Below, in pieces: positions 55,075 to 62,617 of a stretch of 64,000 nucleotides of DNA. Position 1 is the first letter of the stretch. Each line of letters opens with the position of its first letter. Source of the stretch: Flavobacteriales bacterium (GTDB taxonomy: Bacteria; Bacteroidota; Bacteroidia; Flavobacteriales; Flavobacteriaceae); assembly GCA_004321735.1 (NCBI GenBank), contig SGZB01000002.1, positions 1 through 64,000 on the forward strand. Direction: 5' to 3'. A program made the translations under genes and the position numbers. The notes below the pieces were generated by a model. It did not search any database. It was not told the origin of the DNA and saw only the letters and a program-made list of their open reading frames with translations.

Positions 55075-56627
55075 AAAGAATATTTATTTATTATCCTAAT
55101 TCTGTTTTATTTTTAATTTCAGGACTTTTACTTTTTACATTTATTGGTTTCTCACCAATATATATTCTTGATGAGGCTGTTCACGCAGAAGCTGCTCGTG
55201 AAATGTTTGTTCGAGGTGATTACATACTTCCATACTTTAATTCAGAGCTATTTATTGACAAGCCTCCATTTATGTATTATTTTATGATGATATCATATTA
55301 TATATTTGGTTTTACTGCTTTTTCTGCTAGATTTTTTTCAGCAGCATGTGGAGTAATTTTAATTATTGTTACATACAATTATGTTACTAAATTTATTAAC
55401 GGGAGAATTGCGCTAAATACAATTTTTATACTGTTGTCTTCTTTTTGGTTTATGACTGAGTTTCAGATCTCAGTTCCAGACCCGTATTTGATTACAATTA
55501 CAACATGTTTATTATTCTTTTTTTATGATTATTATTTAAATCGTAAAAAGCTTAACCTTTTTTTATTTTATTTTCTTATTGGTCTTTCAAATTTAACAAA
55601 GGGACCCTCTGGTGTTATTCTTCCTCTCATTATTTGTTTTATTTTTATTCTAAGAAATCATGGCATAAAAGAAATATTAAAAAACTATTCACCTTTAATT
55701 GGTCTATTAATAATTTTATTAACATCTGCACCGTGGTATATTTCTGCACATATTCTTACCGATGGAACATGGACTGAAGGATTTTTTTTAAAACATAATT
55801 TTGATCGATTTTCAAATCCAATGGAAGGTCATGGAGGTCCTTTTTATCTTACTTTTTTATATATATTATTGGGTTTATTTCCATTTTCGTTTTTTATTCC
55901 TCAGGCAATAATAATGCGATTCAAAGCTGGTTCAACCAAAAATTTCTATCATTTTTCATTAATAATATTCATCACTTACTTATTATTTTTTTCAATTTCG
56001 TCAACAAAACTCCCGAATTACACAATGCCTTCTTATGTTTTCTTAGCAGTATTAATTGCTAAAATTATAGTAGAAGATAATATGAAAAATTTAAAATTAT
56101 TTTCAATTACTTTAATTTCATTGGTTATTGGATTAATTCCATTTTTATTCAATTACTTTCTCAAAACATCTGAGAATTTATCTTCATTAACTTTTTTATC
56201 ATATTTTTTATTTTTACCCGCTTTTATCTCATTTATTGCATTAGTATTATTCTTTTTAAAGAAAAAATCTTGGTATTTTTTTACAGGATTATCAACAATA
56301 GTTCTTTTTGTTTTATTGCATTCATACATATTTCCTCAGCTCAATAAAAATAACCCGGTCAGTTATATAAATTCTAAATATGAAAATGTTGATTTTATTG
56401 TTTATAAAAGAATGGACCCCGCATTTCCATTTAATAATAAAAAAACCTACAAAATATTTAATGATGAACTCAATTTAATCACTTATTTAAAATTAAATCC
56501 TGACACATATGTTATGACAAACATTAGAAATACTAAAGAAATTGATTCACTAGAGGAATTAAAAATAGTTGATCTTAAAAAATCACTTTTTGAGTATCAT
56601 TTTACAAAAATTTATAAATTAAAATGA
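55068..56627 (+). CDS. GT39/ArnT-like membrane glycosyltransferase
   Basis: A 519-residue protein with about 11-13 membrane helices. The first periplasmic loop has LDEAVHAEAAREM (Asp35, Glu36), the acidic catalytic motif of the PMT/ArnT superfamily, followed by FIDKPPFMYY. Such enzymes move a sugar from a polyprenyl-phosphate donor to a lipid, protein or glycan on the outer face of the inner membrane. The next gene encodes the likely donor-making GT2. It overlaps both neighbours by a few bases. Confidence 0.9.
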   Translation: MVKRIFIYYPNSVLFLISGLLLFTFIGFSPIYILDEAVHAEAAREMFVRGDYILPYFNSELFIDKPPFMYYFMMISYYIFGFTAFSARFFSAACGVILIIVTYNYVTKFINGRIALNTIFILLSSFWFMTEFQISVPDPYLITITTCLLFFFYDYYLNRKKLNLFLFYFLIGLSNLTKGPSGVILPLIICFIFILRNHGIKEILKNYSPLIGLLIILLTSAPWYISAHILTDGTWTEGFFLKHNFDRFSNPMEGHGGPFYLTFLYILLGLFPFSFFIPQAIIMRFKAGSTKNFYHFSLIIFITYLLFFSISSTKLPNYTMPSYVFLAVLIAKIIVEDNMKNLKLFSITLISLVIGLIPFLFNYFLKTSENLSSLTFLSYFLFLPAFISFIALVLFFLKKKSWYFFTGLSTIVLFVLLHSYIFPQLNKNNPVSYINSKYENVDFIVYKRMDPAFPFNNKKTYKIFNDELNLITYLKLNPDTYVMTNIRNTKEIDSLEELKIVDLKKSLFEYHFTKIYKLK

Positions 56628-57550
56628 AAGAAATTTCAGTTATTGTCCCCGTTTTTAATGAAGAAGGGAATTTAGCAGATCTATATAAACGAATCAACGA
56701 TGTATTAATTAAAATAAATAAAAAATCAAGTGTAATATTTATTGATGATGGAAGTAATGATAACTCAAAAAAAATTATTTTAGAACTGCATAAACAAAAC
56801 AATAATATTGAGTATATTTTATTTACAAGAAATTTTGGTCATCAATCTGCAGTTTTTGCAGGATTAATTAAATCTAATTCAAAATGTGTAGTAATTATTG
56901 ATGCTGATTTACAAGATCCACCAGAATTGATTTCTGAAATGTATTCTGAATGGTTGACAAATGAAACTCCAATTATTTATGCACAGCGAATTAAGAGAAA
57001 AGGTGAATCAATCTTCAAAAAAATTACTGCAAAATTTTATTATCGATTTTTTTCAAGCATTATTGATTTTAATATTCCATTAGACACTGGTGATTTTAGG
57101 TTAATTGACAAGAAAGTAGTTAATGAGGTTTTAAAAATGAAAGATTCAAATTTGTTTCTAAGAGGACAGATTTCATGGACAGGATACAGATCAAAAAAAA
57201 TTGAATATGTTAGACAAAAACGTAAATCAGGAAAAACTGGGTACTCGCTAAAAAAAATGATAAGATTTGGATTAGATGGAATAATATCATTTTCTAATTA
57301 TCCTTTGAAATTAATCTCACTAATTGGTTTTTATCTAACAGTAATTTCACTATTATTAATTCTATACGCTTTGAGTTCAAAATTTTATTATGGAAATGTT
57401 ATAGATGGATGGACATCTTTGACAATCATTATAAGTTTTTTTGGTGGAATTCAATTAATAGCTATTGGAATTTTTGGACAGTATCTAGCAAGAATTAATG
57501 ATAACGTATTATCAAGATCACATTATATTATTTCAAGACAAAGTAAATAG
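56624..57550 (+). CDS. Polyprenyl-phosphate glycosyltransferase (GT2, DPM1/GtrB-like)
   Basis: A 308-residue GT2 enzyme. The nucleotide-sugar site is IDDGSNDNS (40-48) and the metal-binding IDADLQDPP (92-100); two C-terminal membrane helices (about 227-250 and 263-288) give the GtrB/ArnC-like topology. It would charge undecaprenyl phosphate with a sugar for the preceding ArnT-like enzyme. The sugar is unknown. It overlaps that gene by four bases and ends one base before the convergent flippase gene. Confidence 0.92.
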   Translation: MKEISVIVPVFNEEGNLADLYKRINDVLIKINKKSSVIFIDDGSNDNSKKIILELHKQNNNIEYILFTRNFGHQSAVFAGLIKSNSKCVVIIDADLQDPPELISEMYSEWLTNETPIIYAQRIKRKGESIFKKITAKFYYRFFSSIIDFNIPLDTGDFRLIDKKVVNEVLKMKDSNLFLRGQISWTGYRSKKIEYVRQKRKSGKTGYSLKKMIRFGLDGIISFSNYPLKLISLIGFYLTVISLLLILYALSSKFYYGNVIDGWTSLTIIISFFGGIQLIAIGIFGQYLARINDNVLSRSHYIISRQSK

Positions 57551-57551
57551 T

Positions 57552-58373
57552 TTATTTATTTTTTAAATAAATAATTCCTGGAGCTGAACTTATGCCTGCA
57601 CAAACAGTAAATAGAAGCCCAATACTTATTGAGAGCTCAGGACTAATATCAATAGTAGAAGCTGCTGTGAGAAAAACATATTCTCTAATTCCAATTCCCC
57701 CAAATGAGAAAATTGATAGAATTGAAGATATTAGGAAAATAAATATTATTTCTATGAAGTTTTTACTTATTCCTAAAGAAAGAAGTATAAAAATTAAACT
57801 TAAAAATTGAGTTAATTGAATAAGTGCTGAATAAGCGTATGCTTTAAAAAACAAAGAATTATTTGAAGTTAATTTCTTTGTGATTATATAACCAACAAAA
57901 ATTAATAATGTGAAAAAAATAAATCTAATTAAAATATTTAGATTTAATAGTAATCCATTTTCAATAAAAATTAAAATCGAAATTAACATTACTAAACCAA
58001 TAAATCTATCAATAAATAATAATTTAATGATGTTTTTTATACTCCATTTAAATCTTTTATTCATTAGATAACCTTTATACGCATCTCCTCCAATTCCGCC
58101 TGGAATAAAAAAATTATAAAACATACCAATCAAATAAAATTGGAAGTTTAATGCTTTAGTAATTTTGAGGTTATTATTATTTAATATGAAATGAAGTCTC
58201 AGTGAAGAAATATATTGTGAAAAAAAATAAGTAATTACAGAAAAAAATAAAAAATTGATATTCAAATCATTAATGATGTTTTTTAATTGAATTAAATTAA
58301 TTTTGGAGAATGTATACCAAACAAAAAAAATGGTTACCGTGATTTGTAAGAAAGAAAAGAATCTTTTTTTCAC
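57552..58373 (-). CDS. UPF0104 / lysylphosphatidylglycerol synthase TM-region protein
   Basis: A 273-residue polytopic membrane protein with about seven to eight helices. The loop FNFFIPGGIGGDAYKGYLMNK-type segment near 85-110 and the late FGGIGIREYVFL are the hallmarks of the UPF0104 (AglD/LPG-synthase N-terminal) family, whose members act in lipid or glycolipid transfer and flipping. No aminoacyl-transferase domain is attached. The start is GTG. Its position back to back with the GT2/GT39 genes suggests the same pathway. Confidence 0.82.
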   Translation of the reverse strand: MKKRFFSFLQITVTIFFVWYTFSKINLIQLKNIINDLNINFLFFSVITYFFSQYISSLRLHFILNNNNLKITKALNFQFYLIGMFYNFFIPGGIGGDAYKGYLMNKRFKWSIKNIIKLLFIDRFIGLVMLISILIFIENGLLLNLNILIRFIFFTLLIFVGYIITKKLTSNNSLFFKAYAYSALIQLTQFLSLIFILLSLGISKNFIEIIFIFLISSILSIFSFGGIGIREYVFLTAASTIDISPELSISIGLLFTVCAGISSAPGIIYLKNK

Positions 58374-58415
58374 TTTTTAAAATTACAATATAAAAAGAAC
58401 TTTCTTCGTTATTTT

Positions 58416-60476
58416 TTGGATTCCCATTCTAATATATTTGTAAAAAAAATAATTATCAGAAACATTTTATTTTTTCTTTTATCTACTTGTATTTTGTTTT
58501 CACAGCGAAACGAAGTCAGAGTTGATTCTTTCAATTTACAAGAAGTTTTTGTTACAGCTAGTAAGGTAGAAAGGCAATTATCTTCAGCACCATTGAACTC
58601 TATAATTATTAAAGAAAATGAAATTCAAAAATTTGGTTCATTTAGGCTTGATGATATTTTAGAAGAACAAAATGGATTATTTATAATTCCAGATCCTACA
58701 GTTCCTGGTATAAGTGGGCTTCAAATGCAAGGTCTTAGCTCTGATTACATACAAGTTTTAATTGACGGTGTTCCTATTATTGGGCGTCTTTCTGGCAACT
58801 TAAATCTTGATAGGCTGAATCTAAATAATATTCAGAGAATTGAAATTGTAAAAGGGCCATCATCTTCATTATTTGGCTCAGCTGCAATAGGAGGAGTTAT
58901 AAATCTTATTACTAAAAAAGATTTTAAAAATAAATTAAAAATAAATCTGGCTCAATCCGTAGCTACTAACAAATCTTATGATACCGATTTAATACTTTCA
59001 AAAAAAATTAATAAAACAGATTTATCATTTTCTCTAAATAGGTACACAACAGAAGGTTATGATTTAGGTATTAATGATGATATTAATACTGTTGATCCTT
59101 ACTCAAATAATTCATTAACCTCGACTATAAAAAATCAATTTAACAAAAGCACAAGTATTATATTGTTCAACAGGTTTTTTAAACAAAAACAAATTTCTTC
59201 AAATCAAAAAGGCATTCAGGAAGATGTTAACTCACATTTAAAGTTTTCAAAAAAGTTTAATAACGATTTAGATTCTGAATTAGAATTTTATAGAACCAAA
59301 TTCACAAATATTGAAGAAAACTTTAACTCTGATAATACTTATTTTGATCACAGAATGGAAAAAATTGAATTGAGATTATTTAAAAGGTTTAATAATTTAA
59401 ATTCTCTAGTTCTGGGTTCATCAGTTGAGAATGAATATGTTTCTAGGTCACTTTTTAGTAACAAAGTAAAATCAAACTTATTTAACGCATTTGTTCAGTA
59501 TGATGGTAAACTTTTAAAAAAAGTCAATTACGTTCTAGGATCTAGGATAGATAATCATTCAGATTATAAAAATAATCTTTCTTCAAAGTTGTCTTTCAAA
59601 TACTATTTCAATGATAAAATATCTCTGAATGCATCTATTGGTCAAGGATTCAAAGCACCAGATTTCAGACAATTATATTTAAACTTTTCTAATTCTACTT
59701 CCGGATACACTGTTTTAGGAAAATATGAAGAAATCAATGGAATTGAAAATCTAAGTTCTAATGATAATTTACTTAGACTATTAATTAATAAAAGTGAATT
59801 AGGTGGTGTATTGATTCCTGAAAAATCGATAGGTATTAATGTGGGTATAAAATTTAAATTAAATAAAAATTTAACAACGATAAATTATTTTAGAAACGAT
59901 ATAGTTAACCTTATTGATACTCGAATTATTGCTTCAAAAAAGAATGGTCAAAATGTATTTGGATATGTTAATATAGATGAAATATTAACCACTGGAATTG
60001 AGTTAGAAAATAATTATAATTTCAGTAAAGATTTAGATTTAAAAATTTCATACCAGTTGCTATTTGCTTATGATAAAAAAAACTACCAGTCAGTAAAGGA
60101 TAATAAAATATTTGCCAGAGATCCTATCACATTAGAAAGTATAGTTATTTCAAAAAATAAATTTATCGGATTGCCAAACCGTTCGAGACATAATATCAAT
60201 GCAAACATTGGTTATAAGGATAAATACTTTCTTAGATTTTTGGTTAGATCTAAGTATGGAGTTTATGACACAAATGGTAATGGATTCATAGATCATTATG
60301 ATTCATCAATAATTAATAATTACTTAAATATTAATTTCTCATATAATGCTGGCCTGACTAAGAATTTAATTTTAAATCTTACAATCAAGAACCTCAATAA
60401 TTTCAAAAATGAATCCCTCATTCCAAATATCTTTGGAAGAGAGTTTATTGGAAGATTGACTTATTCGATTAATTAG
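58416..60476 (+). CDS. TonB-dependent receptor, heme-receptor-like (HmuR type)
   Basis: A 686-residue outer-membrane transporter. After a signal sequence (about 8-30) comes a TonB-box-like VFVTASK (45-51), the plug domain (about 55-165: FRLDDILEEQNGLFI, LIDGVPIIGR, RIEIVKGPSSSLFGSAAIGG) and a 22-strand barrel ending in LTYSIN. The neighbouring HmuY-type lipoprotein suggests heme as substrate. The only reachable start is TTG at 58416. The 3' end overlaps the AraC regulator by eight bases. Confidence 0.9.
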   Translation: MDSHSNIFVKKIIIRNILFFLLSTCILFSQRNEVRVDSFNLQEVFVTASKVERQLSSAPLNSIIIKENEIQKFGSFRLDDILEEQNGLFIIPDPTVPGISGLQMQGLSSDYIQVLIDGVPIIGRLSGNLNLDRLNLNNIQRIEIVKGPSSSLFGSAAIGGVINLITKKDFKNKLKINLAQSVATNKSYDTDLILSKKINKTDLSFSLNRYTTEGYDLGINDDINTVDPYSNNSLTSTIKNQFNKSTSIILFNRFFKQKQISSNQKGIQEDVNSHLKFSKKFNNDLDSELEFYRTKFTNIEENFNSDNTYFDHRMEKIELRLFKRFNNLNSLVLGSSVENEYVSRSLFSNKVKSNLFNAFVQYDGKLLKKVNYVLGSRIDNHSDYKNNLSSKLSFKYYFNDKISLNASIGQGFKAPDFRQLYLNFSNSTSGYTVLGKYEEINGIENLSSNDNLLRLLINKSELGGVLIPEKSIGINVGIKFKLNKNLTTINYFRNDIVNLIDTRIIASKKNGQNVFGYVNIDEILTTGIELENNYNFSKDLDLKISYQLLFAYDKKNYQSVKDNKIFARDPITLESIVISKNKFIGLPNRSRHNINANIGYKDKYFLRFLVRSKYGVYDTNGNGFIDHYDSSIINNYLNINFSYNAGLTKNLILNLTIKNLNNFKNESLIPNIFGREFIGRLTYSIN

Positions 60477-61356
60477 AGTTTAAATATTTTTTGGGTGTTG
60501 TTCCAAACTTATTTTTAAAGGCATTTATGAAGTGACTTGACGTGCTATACCCTAAATGTAGTGCTACTTCATTTACGTTGTAGTTTTTTGATGTCAGTAA
60601 TTGACTTGCAACATTCATCTTATGTTCATATAAATATCCAAACACTGTATTTCCATAAACTTTTTTAAAGCCCTCTTTGAGGTTCTTGAGAGAAATGTCA
60701 ACTTCATTGGAAAGATTATTTAAAGTTGGTGGCTCGGACATTCTTTCAATAATAATTTCTTTTGCTCTTTTAATTTTTTTAAGATTTTTATCATCAGAAA
60801 GGAAAGGACAGAGATCTAAATTTGGATTTTCGGATTTATTAAATAATATACTTAATAGTTCAAATATTTTCCCCTTGAAGTATAGAGATTTAACATTATC
60901 CCCAATATTATCGTTACTAAGTTGGTTAAGTACAGCAAGCATTGAGGGTGTTAATGGATTTTCTTGATAAAATTTATTGTTTATATTTTTTTCACTTAAA
61001 AAAGGGAGTGTTTGATAGTCATTTGAAAATAATCTATGTAATTTATCAATGCTTATAAGTATTGAGATTATCTTGGACCCACTCTCAATATCAATTTCAA
61101 CAGGTAAATCAATTTGAGGATTATATAACAATAGAGAAAATTCATTCTTAAGTGGAAGTATATATCTTCCTCCGTGATAGACAAATTTTGAAGCACCTTT
61201 TAGAGAAAAATGAAATTGAATAAATTTCTTAGAAGTTTCATAATAAATTCTATCATTTTTGTTTTCAAAGTTGGAAAATCTATAAAGGATTAATTCAGGG
61301 TCAACAACGTATTTGTTGTTGGGACTTATTTTGTTATTTTCTATTATTTCAGACAT
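60469..61356 (-). CDS. AraC-family transcriptional regulator
   Basis: A 295-residue regulator. The N-terminal sensor region (about 1-170) resembles the PchR type (FHFSLKGASKFVYHGGRYIL), and the C-terminal double helix-turn-helix covers about 193-293 (LNNLSNEVDISLKNLKEGFK, VNEVALHLGYSTSSHF). It lies between the receptor gene and the HmuY-type gene, divergent from the latter, so it probably controls both in response to iron or heme. That link is from context. Confidence 0.9.
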   Translation of the reverse strand: MSEIIENNKISPNNKYVVDPELILYRFSNFENKNDRIYYETSKKFIQFHFSLKGASKFVYHGGRYILPLKNEFSLLLYNPQIDLPVEIDIESGSKIISILISIDKLHRLFSNDYQTLPFLSEKNINNKFYQENPLTPSMLAVLNQLSNDNIGDNVKSLYFKGKIFELLSILFNKSENPNLDLCPFLSDDKNLKKIKRAKEIIIERMSEPPTLNNLSNEVDISLKNLKEGFKKVYGNTVFGYLYEHKMNVASQLLTSKNYNVNEVALHLGYSTSSHFINAFKNKFGTTPKKYLNSN

Positions 61357-61515
61357 TGCTTAATTATAAACACAATTTGCGTGCCTAATCCTTATCGGCA
61401 GCGGTTTATAAGTTAAAATGTTAAATTTTGAATATAAACCTTTATCGTTATTATTGGTTCTTCTCACGTTATTTAAATATATAGTCTATGTATACTTTTG
61501 ACAAAATTTTTATAA
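61357..61515. promoter_or_regulatory. Divergent araC-hmuY control region
   Basis: A 159-base gap with locally higher GC than other gaps. It contains CCTTATCG (61390-61397) and a near copy CCTTTATCG (61439-61447), plus a CTTAT/ATAAG pair (61391-61412). These could be sites for the adjacent AraC protein. A -7 box TACTTTTG is at 61493-61500, 15 bases before the HmuY ATG. No Fur-type palindrome is obvious. Confidence 0.35.
61493..61500 (+). promoter_or_regulatory. -7 box TACTTTTG of the HmuY-type gene
   Basis: An exact TAnnTTTG match 15 bases upstream of the ATG at 61516. It gives a leader of roughly 8-10 bases. Confidence 0.45.
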
Positions 61516-62121
61516 ATGAAAAAATACACAATCTTTTTAATCGCTTTTTTATTTATTGCTTGTAGTAATGATGAAGAAAGTCTTCCTGTAATTGCTGCTA
61601 AATATAGTAATTTACATGCTCCACAGGCCGGTGGACAAGGTCAACCAATATCTGGACCATTTACAAAATTTAGCTTTGAAACGGGAGAAGTAACTGAAGG
61701 TAATGATTGGGATATTGCTTTTAGAGGAACTGCCATTTTAGTTAATGGAGGTACAGAAGTTGGTTTAGGTGATGAGCCAGCTAGGACTGGACAGGGCTCA
61801 GCTGCTAGTGTCGATGGAGTTTTTTCTTCAGTAATTAGTGCTGATGGATTATCATTCTCTCAAGATTCAGCAAGTGGAACTGCCATTGCTACTGGAAGTG
61901 GTAACGGATGGTATCTATACAATCCCCAAATCATGGTAATAAGTCCAATTCCAGGAAAGGTGTTTGTTTTTGAAACAAACAATGGTCACTATGCTAAAGT
62001 TGAATTTTTAAGTTATTACAAAGATTCACCTGCAAATCCAAATGCATTTCAGGACGAGTCTAGATATTACACTTTTAACTATATCTATAATCCCAACAAA
62101 GGCGAAACTAGTCTACAATAG
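61516..62121 (+). CDS. HmuY-family heme-binding lipoprotein
   Basis: A 201-residue lipoprotein; lipobox FIAC at Cys16. It has the HmuY pattern: an early strand with GNDWDIAFRGT (62-72) and a C-terminal FETNNGHYAKVEFLSYY (152-168) and YYTFNYIYNP (184-193). HmuY proteins capture heme at the surface and pass it to a TonB receptor. Only two histidines are present (His34, His158), so heme ligation would use these or methionines, as in some relatives. It ends at a strong terminator. Confidence 0.88.
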   Translation: MKKYTIFLIAFLFIACSNDEESLPVIAAKYSNLHAPQAGGQGQPISGPFTKFSFETGEVTEGNDWDIAFRGTAILVNGGTEVGLGDEPARTGQGSAASVDGVFSSVISADGLSFSQDSASGTAIATGSGNGWYLYNPQIMVISPIPGKVFVFETNNGHYAKVEFLSYYKDSPANPNAFQDESRYYTFNYIYNPNKGETSLQ

Positions 62122-62148
62122 TTTTTAATTATACATGTGATTTATAAG

Positions 62149-62173
62149 CCCTCACATTTGTGAGGGTTTTTTT
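62149..62173 (+). terminator. Intrinsic terminator after the HmuY-type gene
   Basis: A perfect 8-bp stem, CCCTCACA (62149-62156) with TGTGAGGG (62159-62166), a two-base loop and a run of seven Ts. It closes the hmuY transcript before the next gene, which starts 13 bases later. Confidence 0.9.
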
Positions 62174-62185
62174 ATATATTGAGGT

Positions 62186-62617
62186 ATGATTAAAAAGATT
62201 ATACTTTCCCTTCTTTTTTTTCCGTTATTTACATGCGCTCAAAATCTATCCAGCTCTGATTCATTAAAAATCATTAATGTTTTAGAAAAGCAAAAAATTG
62301 CTTGGAATAATAATGATATTGATGAGTTCATGAATGGATATTTTAATTCTGAAAAGCTTGTTTTTTCTGGACAGTCAGGGCCAGTTTACGGTTGGAAAAG
62401 TACAAAAGAGAGGTACTTAACTAAGTACAATAGTAAAGAATTAATGGGAAATTTAAAATTTGATATTAACAAAATTCTCCTAGTTAAGCGCGGTGTTGTA
62501 ATTCTCCTTGGCAAGTTTTATTTAAAAAGAGAAATTGGTGATTCCTCAGGGTTTTTTACTCTTGTATTTAAGAAAGTTAAAGGAAAATGGTATATCATAA
62601 GTGATCATACATCATGA
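62186..62617 (+). CDS. SnoaL-like / DUF4440 secreted protein
   Basis: A 143-residue protein with a signal peptide (about 1-18, ending FTCAQN). The body looks like the NTF2/SnoaL alpha-beta cone fold: KIINVLEKQKIAWNNNDIDEFMNGYF, then WKSTKERYL and a final strand KVKGKWYIISDHTS. Small stand-alone members usually have unknown roles. Its stop overlaps the ATG of the next gene (ATGA), so the pair is coupled. Confidence 0.78.
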   Translation: MIKKIILSLLFFPLFTCAQNLSSSDSLKIINVLEKQKIAWNNNDIDEFMNGYFNSEKLVFSGQSGPVYGWKSTKERYLTKYNSKELMGNLKFDINKILLVKRGVVILLGKFYLKREIGDSSGFFTLVFKKVKGKWYIISDHTS

